DNA of 64,000 nucleotides, from NCBI RefSeq assembly GCF_900091955.1, contig NZ_FMDF01000145.1, positions 165,619 to 229,618 of the forward strand, given 5' to 3'. Shown here in pieces: positions 40,023-47,871 of this stretch. The notes beneath the pieces were generated by a model, which did not search any database, was not told where the DNA came from, and worked only from the letters and a program-made list of their open reading frames with translations. Position 1 is the first letter of the stretch, and each line of letters begins with the position of its first letter. The DNA comes from Streptomyces sp. Ncost-T10-10d (GTDB lineage: Bacteria; Actinomycetota; Actinomycetes; Streptomycetales; Streptomycetaceae). Made by a program: the position numbers and the translations under genes.

Positions 40023-40903
40023 TTCCGTACGAAGAGGTACAGATCCCCGTGACCGGGGGCGAGTTGGCGGTACTCAGGTGGCCGGCCCGCGAGCCGGACG
40101 CACCGGTCGTCGTCGCCCTGCACGGCATCACGGCCAACGCGCTGTCCTGGGGCCCGGTGGCGAGGCTGCTGGACGGCCGCATCACCCTGATCGCCCCGGA
40201 TCTGCGTGGCCGGGCCGGGAGTTCGGCCCTGCCGGGGCCGTACGGGATCGCCGCTCACACCGATGACATCGCCGCCCTGACCGGGGCCCTGGGGCTGGAC
40301 CGGGTGGTGCTGGCCGGTCATTCGATGGGCGCGTTCGTGACGGCACTGGCCGCCGTACGGCACCCGGAACGGTTCGGGCCGCTGCTGCTGGTCGACGGCG
40401 GCATCGGCTTCCCCGCCCCCACCCATCTCTCCCCGGACGAACTGATGACCGCCGTGATCGGCCCGGCCATGGACCGGCTGTCGATGACCTTCCCCGACCG
40501 CGCCGCCTACCGCTCCTTCTGGCAGGCGCACCCGGCGTTCGCGGGTGCGTGGTCGGCCGAGGTGGATGCGTACATCCAGCGCGACCTGACCGGGGACGCA
40601 CCCGCCATGCACTCCACCTGCCGGATCGAGGCGGTACGCACCGACGGCATCGGCCTCTTCGACGAGGAGGTGCTGACGGCGGTACGGAAGCTGCCGGCGC
40701 CGGCGACACTGCTGTGGGCGCGGCGGGGCCTGATGAACGAGGAGCAGGGCCTGTACGACGAGACCCGCCTGACAGCGGCCGACCTCGGGGGCACGGAGGT
40801 GACACCGGTGCCGGTCCGGGACGTCAACCACTACACGCTGCTCACGGGAGAAGCGGGCGCCGGAGTGATCGCACACCACTTGCTGGCCCTGTCCGGCGCC
40901 TGA
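40019..40903 (+). CDS. Alpha/beta-hydrolase coupled to the ABC importer
   Basis: A 294-residue alpha/beta-hydrolase. The oxyanion segment is ALHGITANALSW, the nucleophile elbow AGHSMGAF carries the catalytic Ser, and a late His in VRDVNHYTLL completes the triad with an Asp between. AAGGAG lies 13 nt before GTG 40019, and the start overlaps the LivM-like stop. There is no signal peptide, so it acts in the cytoplasm, probably on the imported ester or amide. It is convergent with the GAF/PucR regulator gene. The substrate is unknown. Confidence 0.85.
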   Translation: MIPYEEVQIPVTGGELAVLRWPAREPDAPVVVALHGITANALSWGPVARLLDGRITLIAPDLRGRAGSSALPGPYGIAAHTDDIAALTGALGLDRVVLAGHSMGAFVTALAAVRHPERFGPLLLVDGGIGFPAPTHLSPDELMTAVIGPAMDRLSMTFPDRAAYRSFWQAHPAFAGAWSAEVDAYIQRDLTGDAPAMHSTCRIEAVRTDGIGLFDEEVLTAVRKLPAPATLLWARRGLMNEEQGLYDETRLTAADLGGTEVTPVPVRDVNHYTLLTGEAGAGVIAHHLLALSGA

Positions 40904-40946
40904 GGGCACAGACACCGGAACGCACCCCCGGGCGGCCGGACGGCCT

Positions 40947-42923
40947 CTACCGCTCCCGGCCGCCCGCCAACAAATGCAACCGCAAGGCGAGTTGCAGCTC
41001 CAACGCCCGCCCGGGCTCGTTCCAGTCCCGCCCCAGCAGCACCTGCACCCGGTCCAGCCGCTGCACCACCGTGTTGACGTGCACGTGAAGTTCGTCCTTG
41101 GCGCGGATGAGGCTGCCCCCGGACCCGAAATAGGCACCGAGCGTACGCACGAGATGCGTGCCGCGCTGCGCGTCGTACTCCAGCAGCGGCCCCAGTGTCG
41201 CCGTGACGAAGCCGTCGACGTCCTGAGCGTTGCCCAACACCACGCCCAGGAAGCCGAGTTCGTCGACGCACGCACCTTCCCCCGCACGCCCGAGGACCCG
41301 CATGGCGCGCAGGCAGCGGGCGGCCTCCCCGTATGCGGAGGCCAGCTCCCGGGCGCCGCGGGCCGGCCCGGTGGCGGCGACGGTGACGGGAGCCTGGGTC
41401 AACTGGCCGAGCTGGGCCGCCGCCGCGCGTGCCGCGTCACCGGCAGCCGGTCCGGGGTCGTCGGCCTCTATCAACAGCACCACGTTCCCCGCGTGTTCGG
41501 CGCTCACCCCGTGGATGTCCCCGCCGAACAGATAGCGCATCGCGGCAGGGGCCAGCCTCTCCCGCGCTCCGCCCTCGGCCACCAGCAGCAGATGCGGACG
41601 GTCGAGGTCGATGCCGAGGCGTCGGCCGCGTTCGGCGAGTCCGGCCGGGTCCCGGTCCGCGTCGGTCAGCAGGTCGGTGATCAGCTCTCCGCGGATCCGG
41701 TTCTCGGTCTCGGCGACCGTGCGCCGCAGCAGCAGAAGGAGTCCGGTGACCACCGAGGCCCGCTCGAACAGCCGCCGGTCGGAGTCGTCGAGCTGTTCGC
41801 GCCGGTGCAGGACCAGACCGGCCAGGAGTTCCCGTCCGGCGAGGACCGCGCAGATCCACCGGCCGTCGCGGTGCACGGCGCGGGCGCCCGTACGGGACTC
41901 CTCCGCGGTCTCGGCCAGCCACCCGGCGTCCATGCTGTCGGCGGCGAAGTCCGCACCGTCGGGCCGGACCGCCGCCAGGGGCCGCCCGCCCGGGTCGTGA
42001 ATGGTGAGCGGGGAGTCCAGCAGCCCCGCGACCGCCGCGGCGACATCCTTGACGTCACGGCCGCGCAGGACCAGATCGGTCAGCCGGTCGTGGGACTCCT
42101 CGGCGCGCGCCATCGCCGCCGAGTGGGCCCGTACGGCCGCATTGGCCTCGGCCAGTTCGGCGTTGGTCTCGGCCAGTTCGTCCAGCGCGGACCGGGTGTC
42201 GGCGAGCGCGCGGGCGGTGTCGATGGCGATCGCGGCATGTGCGGCGAGCGAGCACAGCAGGGCGACCTCGTCGGGGCTGAAGACGCGGGGGGCACGGTCG
42301 GCCGCGAAGAGGACGCCGATGACCTTTCCCGTACCGCCGCGGCTTGAGCCGAGAAGCAGGGGCACACCCAGGATGGCCACGAGCCCCTCGTCCAGCACCC
42401 CGGCGTTGATGTTGCGGGTGTGGTGGAAGCGGTCGTCTGTGCGGTAGTCGGGGGTCGCGTACGGGCTCGCGGTCTGCGCCACCAGACCGCCGAGCCCATG
42501 ACCGAGCTCCAGCCGCAATCGCTGGAAGAGCACCGACACCGACCCGTCGGTGACCCGCATATAGGTGTCCCCCGCCTCCTCGTCGGGGAGCGTGAGATAC
42601 GCCGTGTCCGTGCCGAGCAGCATTCTGGCGCGGCGGACGATCGCCTTCAGCACGTCGTCCAGGTCGCGGGATGCGGCCAGGTCGCCCGCGGTGTCGAAGA
42701 GCGCGGTGAGCTGGAGTTCGCGGCGCCGGTGCTGCCGCAGGACGCCCCTGATCCGCAGGGCGGTGGCGGTGGCCCGCTCCACCTCCGCCAGATCGCCCGC
42801 GGGCACACCGGCGGCCCGCGCCTGCGAGGAGACAGCGCCCAGCGCCTCGGCGGGGGCGTCGTCGGCCAGCAGGTCGAGGAGGCGCCGCAGATGGGGCGCG
42901 GCGGAGGCGGACGGTTCAGACAT
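40947..42923 (-). CDS. GAF-domain PucR/CdaR-type transcriptional regulator
   Basis: A 658-residue regulator. The helical N-terminal region is about 1-85. The GAF domain is at about 85-250 (LLGTDTAYLTLPDEEAGDTYMRV to HAAIAIDTARAL), followed by a coiled coil (DELAETNAELAEANAAVRAH). A CdaR-like degenerate GGDEF region covers about 420-560. The C-terminal PucR helix-turn-helix ends at about 650 (LRTKDEL-like LIRAKDELHVHVNTVVQRLDRV). These regulators usually activate catabolic operons on binding a small aromatic or purine-derived ligand. The facing Liv-type operon plus hydrolase, or the adjacent dehydrogenase at 42952 in the same direction, are the likely targets. It lies 28 bp downstream of that dehydrogenase. 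Confidence 0.85.
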   Translation of the reverse strand: MSEPSASAAPHLRRLLDLLADDAPAEALGAVSSQARAAGVPAGDLAEVERATATALRIRGVLRQHRRRELQLTALFDTAGDLAASRDLDDVLKAIVRRARMLLGTDTAYLTLPDEEAGDTYMRVTDGSVSVLFQRLRLELGHGLGGLVAQTASPYATPDYRTDDRFHHTRNINAGVLDEGLVAILGVPLLLGSSRGGTGKVIGVLFAADRAPRVFSPDEVALLCSLAAHAAIAIDTARALADTRSALDELAETNAELAEANAAVRAHSAAMARAEESHDRLTDLVLRGRDVKDVAAAVAGLLDSPLTIHDPGGRPLAAVRPDGADFAADSMDAGWLAETAEESRTGARAVHRDGRWICAVLAGRELLAGLVLHRREQLDDSDRRLFERASVVTGLLLLLRRTVAETENRIRGELITDLLTDADRDPAGLAERGRRLGIDLDRPHLLLVAEGGARERLAPAAMRYLFGGDIHGVSAEHAGNVVLLIEADDPGPAAGDAARAAAAQLGQLTQAPVTVAATGPARGARELASAYGEAARCLRAMRVLGRAGEGACVDELGFLGVVLGNAQDVDGFVTATLGPLLEYDAQRGTHLVRTLGAYFGSGGSLIRAKDELHVHVNTVVQRLDRVQVLLGRDWNEPGRALELQLALRLHLLAGGRER

Positions 42924-42951
42924 GGGCGGCCAGTTCGTAGGGGTCGGGTGA

Positions 42952-43794
42952 TCAGTTGGCGGTCCAGCCGCCGTCCATGGAGAGCGAGGTGCCGGTGATG
43001 TGCCCGGTACGCGGTCCGCACAGCCACAGCACGGCCTCGGCGACGTCGTCGGGTTCGATCAGTCGCTTGATCGCGCTGCGTTCCAGCATGACCCGGCCCA
43101 CCACTTCCTCCTCGGAGATGCCGTGGGTACGGGCCTGGTCCGCGATCTGGTTCTCGACCAGGGGGGTGCGTACGTACCCGGGGCTGACGCAGTTGCTCGT
43201 CACCCCGTGCTCCGCCGCTTCGAGCGCGACCACCTTGCTGAGTCCCTCCAGTGCGTGCTTTGCCGTCACATAGGCCGACTTGTAGGGGCTGGCCCGCAGG
43301 CCGTGCACGGACGAGATGTTGACCACGCGTCCCCAGCCGCGTTCGTACATGCCCGGCAGGGTCCGGCGCAAGATGCGGAACGGGGCCTCCACCATGACGC
43401 GCTGGATCAGTGCGAAGCGGTCCGGCGGGAATGCGTGCACGGGGGCGACGTGCTGGAGCCCTGCGTTGTTGACCACGACGTCCACGTCGGCGGGCAGCGT
43501 GTCCACCGCGTCCGGGTCGGAGAGATCGACCACCCACGCCGTCCCGCCGATCGCGTCCGCCAGGCTCTTCGCGGCGTCTGCGGCCTTGTCCACCACATGG
43601 ACATGGGCGCCCGCGGCGGCCAGGGCCTGTGCGCAGGCCCGCCCGATACCGCTGGCGGCGCCGGTCACCAGGGCGGTGCGCCCGGCGAGGAGCCGTTCCG
43701 CGGTCGACGGCGAGGGACCTGCGGCGGGCGGCGGGACGGTGGGCGGGGCGGCCTGCTGGGCGGGCCCGTGGTCCGGGCTCTGAGGAGTCTCCAT
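42952..43794 (-). CDS. 3-Hydroxybutyrate-dehydrogenase-like SDR
   Basis: A 280-residue short-chain dehydrogenase with an unusual Pro/Ala/Gln-rich N-terminal extension of about 35 residues before TGAASGIG. It has NNAG, the catalytic Ser in VVNISSVHGL, Tyr-x3-Lys in SAYVTAKHAL, and the 3-hydroxybutyrate-dehydrogenase pattern SPYKSAYVTAKHALEGLSK. It would interconvert 3-hydroxybutyrate and acetoacetate with NAD. TTACGGT lies just upstream of ATG 43794, with no ribosome-binding site, so it may be leaderless. It precedes the PucR-type regulator in the same direction. The PHB-depolymerase-like gene at 54720 could supply its substrate; the two are 11 kb apart and not shown to be co-regulated. Confidence 0.85.
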   Translation of the reverse strand: METPQSPDHGPAQQAAPPTVPPPAAGPSPSTAERLLAGRTALVTGAASGIGRACAQALAAAGAHVHVVDKAADAAKSLADAIGGTAWVVDLSDPDAVDTLPADVDVVVNNAGLQHVAPVHAFPPDRFALIQRVMVEAPFRILRRTLPGMYERGWGRVVNISSVHGLRASPYKSAYVTAKHALEGLSKVVALEAAEHGVTSNCVSPGYVRTPLVENQIADQARTHGISEEEVVGRVMLERSAIKRLIEPDDVAEAVLWLCGPRTGHITGTSLSMDGGWTAN

Positions 43795-44007
43795 GGTCGT
43801 CACCGTAAGGAGACCGAGGCCCTCGTCACACGGGGTCGGTGCACACACCGTCGCACGTCGGCATGGTGGCGGCGTACATGGTGCGGGTCCGGTCCCGGGC
43901 CGTCAGCGGGCCGCGTCCGGCGCCGCCCGCTGCTCCGCGGCCGGCTCCGGGTCCACCGCGGCCGGGCTCTCGTCCGGCCGCGCGACCGAGGAGCACGGTG
44001 CCGGGGC

Positions 44008-44029
44008 CCCTGCCGAGAAGGGGGCAGGG
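44008..44029 (-). terminator. Probable terminator of the CutC operon
   Basis: CCCTGCC (44008-44014) pairs with GGCAGGG (44023-44029) around 8 nt, 42 bp downstream of the cutC stop in a 276-bp gap with no credible gene. Confidence 0.5.
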
Positions 44030-44070
44030 CGAGTCCGTCGGGTACCGCCGGCTCGTGCCCCGGTCCGAGG

Positions 44071-44826
44071 TCAGCCCGCCGCCTCCACCGCCCGTCGTGC
44101 CTCGGCCACCACTTCGGGGTCGGTGACGAAGTGGGTGTCCTGCTCGGCCGACGCGCCCCCGGCGCCGAGCGGTATCCACTTTCCGCCGCGCCGGGGCAGC
44201 GCCCTGGCCTTGGCGGAGAGGTGGACAGCGGCGACGCCGGCCGAGATCAGGGCCGGGATGTCGGCGGGGCGCACGCCGCCGCCGGCCATCACCTGCACCC
44301 CGGGTGCGGCGGCGGCCATCGCGGCGATCGCCGCCAGCCCGTCGGCCGCGGCGGGAGCGCCGCCCGAGGTGAGGACCCGGGTGAGACCGAGTGACGGCAG
44401 CAGTGCGGCGGTGGCCACCGGGTCGGCGGACTGGTCGATGGCGCGGTGCAGGGTGATGTCCACCGGGCGGCCCGGGGCGCGGGCCGCTTCGGCGAGCCGG
44501 GCGACCGCCACAGTGTCCAGGGCGCCGTCGGCGGTCAGCGCGCCGATCACCACGCCGGAGGCACCGGAGGCGATGACGGACCGCACCTCGGCGGCCATGA
44601 GCGCGATCTCCTCCGCGTCATGGACGAAGTCGCCGGGCCGGCACCTGACCAGCACCTGCACCGGCAGCCCTTCCACGGCGACCGCCTCCACCAGGGCTGC
44701 CGACGGGGTCAGGCCGCCCAGCTCCAGGGCGGCGCAGAGCTCGACGCGGTCGGCGCCGTGCTCCCGGGCGACGCGGGCGCCGGCCGGTGAGGTGACGGCG
44801 ATCTCCAGGGCGGGGCGTGCGGTCAC
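44071..44826 (-). CDS. cutC: CutC-family TIM-barrel protein
   Basis: A 251-residue protein opening LEIAVTSPAGARVAREHGADRVELCAALELGGLTPS, the CutC signature, with DITLHRAIDQ, VLTSGGAPAAADG and VQVMAGGGVRPADI as the later barrel strands. It was named for copper homeostasis in E. coli, but the fold is that of an enzyme and the copper role is disputed. Here the GTGA junction couples it to an M81 peptidase behind a ROK repressor, which points to a role in carbohydrate or amide catabolism. The start is GTG 44826. Function here is inferred only from context. Confidence 0.85.
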   Translation of the reverse strand: MTARPALEIAVTSPAGARVAREHGADRVELCAALELGGLTPSAALVEAVAVEGLPVQVLVRCRPGDFVHDAEEIALMAAEVRSVIASGASGVVIGALTADGALDTVAVARLAEAARAPGRPVDITLHRAIDQSADPVATAALLPSLGLTRVLTSGGAPAAADGLAAIAAMAAAAPGVQVMAGGGVRPADIPALISAGVAAVHLSAKARALPRRGGKWIPLGAGGASAEQDTHFVTDPEVVAEARRAVEAAG

Positions 44827-46346
44827 TCGTCGTCCCCGGTCAGCGGCTGGTCGGAGGCGGGGATGATGCGGGCCGACAGATCCGGGTCGGCCATCTCGCG
44901 GTCGAAGGGGAACATCGGGCGGCGGATGCGGTGGTGGCCCAGGCGTACCAGGTCCTGGTCCACACCGCCGGGGGTGAGCGCCATCTTCCAGCCGACCGAC
45001 ATGTCGAAGAGTTCGGGCTCCAGGTAGCCGATCTTCACGATCACGATGTCGGCGCCGCGCGGGTCGAGGTCCAGGTCGGTGAAGTCGTGCTCGTGGTGGT
45101 AGGGCTTGCGCAGCTCGGTGAGGATCGCGTACACGCTGCCGACCCGGATGACGACCTCGGTCTCGGCGTCGCGGTCGCCGTGCCGGATGGCATGCACCGT
45201 GCCGGTCAGGGTGACCGGGCCCGCGTGCCGGTCGTCCACCTCGGCACCGGCGGTGACCGTGACGGTGGCGCCGACACCGGCGGCGACTGCGGTCTCGACG
45301 GCAGCCGGTCCCGGCACCGAGGCGTAGATGACGGTCGGGCCGTCGTCCTTCTGGAACTCCGGGCGGGTCAGCAGCCGGGTCAGGCCCCAGGTCACGTCGC
45401 CGGCTCCGCCGGCGGTCGGGTTGTCCCCGGTGTCGCTGATGAAGTACGGGCGCTGGTCGGAGTCCAGGGCCTCGTCCAGGATGCCGTCGAAGGTGCCGGT
45501 CGGGGCGACGAAGTCGAAGTCGTCGCGGGCCTTCCAGAAGCCCTCGGCCAGGCGCTCGGCACCGGCCGAGACGGCGGCCCGGTCGGTGCCGGTGACCACC
45601 ACCACGGCCCGGTTGCGCGGTTCGTCGGCCCAGGCGTAGCCGACCCATATCGCGGCGTCGATCACACCGTCCATGGCCTCGACCTCGTCAACAGCCGCGT
45701 ACACGCTCCTCGCCGGCTCGATCCGGGTGGAGGTCTGCTCGCCGGCCAGCAGCACCGGCACCGGCACCCATGCCTTGACCGGGCGGGGCGCGCCGGAGGC
45801 CAGCAGGTCCACCAGATTGCGGACGGCCCGCTCCTTGGTCTCCATGTGGTCCTCGTGCGGTGCCATCCGGTAGCAGGTGATCAGGTCGCTGCCGTGGGCG
45901 AGTTCGCGGGAGACGTTGCCGTGCAGGTCCATCGAGGTGGAGATGATCACGTCGGGGCCGACGGTGGCACGGATGCGCTCCAGCAGCACCGCCTCGGCGT
46001 CGTCGATGCCCTCCACGGTCATCGCGCCGTGGATGTCGAACCAGAGGCCGTCCGGCCGGGGCAGCGCGGCGAGCCGTTCGATCAGCTCGTCGGTCAGCTC
46101 GGCCCAGGCGGCGGCGGTGACGGTGCCGCCCGGCAGCGACTTGCCGACCAGGGCGCCGTGCCAGTCGGCCGCCTCGCGCAGTTCCTCACCGGGGGCCAGG
46201 AAGGGGTAGCGGTCCAGCACTTCGGCGCCACGCGAGGGGTGGAAGGCGGGGGCCTGGGTGCGGGCGGGAGAGAAGGTGGACGACTCGATGCCGAGTCCGG
46301 CGATGGCGATGACCGGGCGGGCTGCGGCGGTGCGGGATTGCGACAT
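44823..46346 (-). CDS. M81-family (MlrC-like) metallopeptidase
   Basis: A 507-residue protein with the M81/DUF1485 N-terminal region GLGIESSTFSP, GLWFDIHGAM and STSMDLHGNVS (metal ligands Asp and His), and TYRMAPHEDHMETKERA-like segments. The C-terminal MlrC_C domain covers about 300-490 (ISDTGDNPTAGGAGD). Family members are proposed zinc peptidases, named for microcystin degradation. GAGGAG lies close to the ATG. It is encoded 22 bp after the ROK repressor stop and overlaps cutC. With the oligopeptide-type importer on the other arm it probably hydrolyses the imported compound. Confidence 0.87.
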   Translation of the reverse strand: MSQSRTAAARPVIAIAGLGIESSTFSPARTQAPAFHPSRGAEVLDRYPFLAPGEELREAADWHGALVGKSLPGGTVTAAAWAELTDELIERLAALPRPDGLWFDIHGAMTVEGIDDAEAVLLERIRATVGPDVIISTSMDLHGNVSRELAHGSDLITCYRMAPHEDHMETKERAVRNLVDLLASGAPRPVKAWVPVPVLLAGEQTSTRIEPARSVYAAVDEVEAMDGVIDAAIWVGYAWADEPRNRAVVVVTGTDRAAVSAGAERLAEGFWKARDDFDFVAPTGTFDGILDEALDSDQRPYFISDTGDNPTAGGAGDVTWGLTRLLTRPEFQKDDGPTVIYASVPGPAAVETAVAAGVGATVTVTAGAEVDDRHAGPVTLTGTVHAIRHGDRDAETEVVIRVGSVYAILTELRKPYHHEHDFTDLDLDPRGADIVIVKIGYLEPELFDMSVGWKMALTPGGVDQDLVRLGHHRIRRPMFPFDREMADPDLSARIIPASDQPLTGDDE

Positions 46347-46368
46347 GGCTCCTCGTAGGGGTGGGGCG

Positions 46369-47589
46369 TCAGACGTGACGGGGCGCGGGGGCGCGGAATT
46401 GGCCGGCGGCGCCGGCCTCGCTCAGGGCGCGGGCCAGGGAGCGCTGCAGGGCGAACTGCCCGGCGCCGACCAGTCCGGCGTCGGCGCCGAGGCTGGCCCG
46501 CTCGATGGTGAGGTGTTCGGTGACGAGCGGGTGGCAGCTCTCGTAGAGCTGGCTGCGCACGGCGGCGACGAACGGTTCCAGGGTGGAGAGGATGCCGCCG
46601 AGGTAGACGGCGTCCGGATTGAAGAAGTTGACGTTGGCGGCGAGCACTTGGCCGAGGTAGTCGCCGGCCCTGCGGACCGCGCGGGTGGCCTCCGGGTCGG
46701 CGTCCATGGCCAGCCGGGCCACGTCCTCGGGGCTGCTGACGTCGGCCCCGCGCTCGCGCAGGATGCGAACCAGGGCGGCGCCGGACGCCACGGTTTCCAG
46801 GCAGCCGGTGTTGCCGCAGGAGCAGGGGATGTCGGCGCCGGCGTCGATCCGGATATGGGTGATGTCACCGGCCGCGCCGGTGCCGCCCCGGTAGAGGCGC
46901 CCGTCGACGATGACGCCGGCGCCGATCGCGGAGCCGATCTTCACCATGATCGTCTGCCGGTGCCCGGCGGGCCGTACGGTGTGCTCGCCGACCGCCATGC
47001 AGTTGGCGTCGTTGTCCACGGCGGCCGGGACGCCGAAGCGTTCCTCCAGCCAGGAGGTGACCGGGAAACGGTTCCAGCCCGGCATCCGCGACGGCAGGAC
47101 GACCGACCCCGACGCGATGTCCACCGGCCCGGGCAGCGAGAGCCCGACCCCGCGCAGCCGGCCACGTCCGCGCTGCTCGGCCAGCGCCTCCAGGGTTTCG
47201 GCGAGCCGGGGCAGAGCCGCCTCGGGGCCGTCGGCGATCACGAAGGGGACGGTCGAGACATCGGTCAGACCGCCGCCGGGCAGCACCACACCGATCCGGG
47301 CGTGTCGGCCGCCGAGGTCTGCGGCGACCGCGAACTCGTCGTTGCTTCCCAGTCTCAGCACTTTGCGGGGGCGCCCGCCGGTGGAGGACTGGGTGCCCTC
47401 CTCGGCGATCAGCCCGCGCTCCACCAGATGGGCCACGGTGAGAGAGATGGTGGAGGCGGCGGCCCCCAGCAGTCCGGCGAGTTCGGCGCGTGACGAGGCC
47501 TGGCCCGATGCGACGAGTTCCAGGACCCGCGCGGCGAGGGCTGGAGTGCCTTTTGCGGCCCTGCGGTCCCATGCACTTATTTCAGTCAT
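46369..47589 (-). CDS. ROK-family transcriptional repressor
   Basis: A 406-residue protein. A winged helix-turn-helix is at about 18-75 (SRAELAGLLGAAASTISLTVAHLVERGL) and a ROK sugar-kinase-like domain at about 85-400. Zinc ligands His245, Cys256, Cys258 and Cys263 are present. The sugar-binding ExGH motif is altered: GAAGDITH replaces GAAGEIGH, with Asp for the Glu that normally contacts the sugar. It heads the M81/cutC operon and is divergent from the importer. Its operators may be the AGTAACTT palindromes at 47594 and 47760. Confidence 0.87.
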   Translation of the reverse strand: MTEISAWDRRAAKGTPALAARVLELVASGQASSRAELAGLLGAAASTISLTVAHLVERGLIAEEGTQSSTGGRPRKVLRLGSNDEFAVAADLGGRHARIGVVLPGGGLTDVSTVPFVIADGPEAALPRLAETLEALAEQRGRGRLRGVGLSLPGPVDIASGSVVLPSRMPGWNRFPVTSWLEERFGVPAAVDNDANCMAVGEHTVRPAGHRQTIMVKIGSAIGAGVIVDGRLYRGGTGAAGDITHIRIDAGADIPCSCGNTGCLETVASGAALVRILRERGADVSSPEDVARLAMDADPEATRAVRRAGDYLGQVLAANVNFFNPDAVYLGGILSTLEPFVAAVRSQLYESCHPLVTEHLTIERASLGADAGLVGAGQFALQRSLARALSEAGAAGQFRAPAPRHV

Positions 47590-47593
47590 GTAC

Positions 47594-47604
47594 GAAGTAA
47601 CTTC
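47594..47604. promoter_or_regulatory. Candidate ROK operator 1, GAAGT-A-ACTTC
   Basis: A perfect 11-bp palindrome 5 bp upstream of the ROK repressor start. It shares the core AGTAACTT with the palindrome at 47760, on the importer side of the same divergent region. Its position fits autoregulation. Confidence 0.5.
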
Positions 47605-47759
47605 CGCAACTGTGTGTGTGGCGAGGACAATACGCCCGCGCTCGGCGCGGGGGAACAGCTTCACGAAGGAAGTAGCCCCCAGCTGAAACCTATTCAATCC
47701 ACCCAAATCCCCCCAATGGGGAGAGGTAATCGAGACAGGAGGGCTTTTTCCGGAGGCGC

Positions 47760-47770
47760 AGTAACTTACT
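47760..47770. promoter_or_regulatory. Candidate ROK operator 2, AGTAA-C-TTACT
   Basis: A perfect 11-bp palindrome in the unusually AT-rich part (47750-47800) of the 282-bp divergent region, 102 bp before the importer binding-protein ATG. It has the same AGTAACTT core as operator 1. The AT-rich block probably contains the importer promoter. Confidence 0.5.
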
Positions 47771-47871
47771 TTTTACTAATTCTTGTTTGTTTCTTCAGTG
47801 TGTCCGGCGTTAGCTGTCGTGAACGCAGTGCCGGTCCCGGACATACGGGTCCTTTCACTCTGAGGAGAGTC

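Noticed and set aside
44071..44826. CutC as a copper-resistance protein
   Set aside because: No copper ATPase, chaperone or copper-responsive regulator is nearby; the gene is locked into a ROK/M81 operon, so the copper role is not supported here.
43793..44866. A 357-codon plus-strand frame across the gap between the dehydrogenase and cutC
   Set aside because: Ala/Arg/Ser-rich without motif, and antisense to most of cutC. The 276-bp gap itself shows only a terminator-like hairpin.
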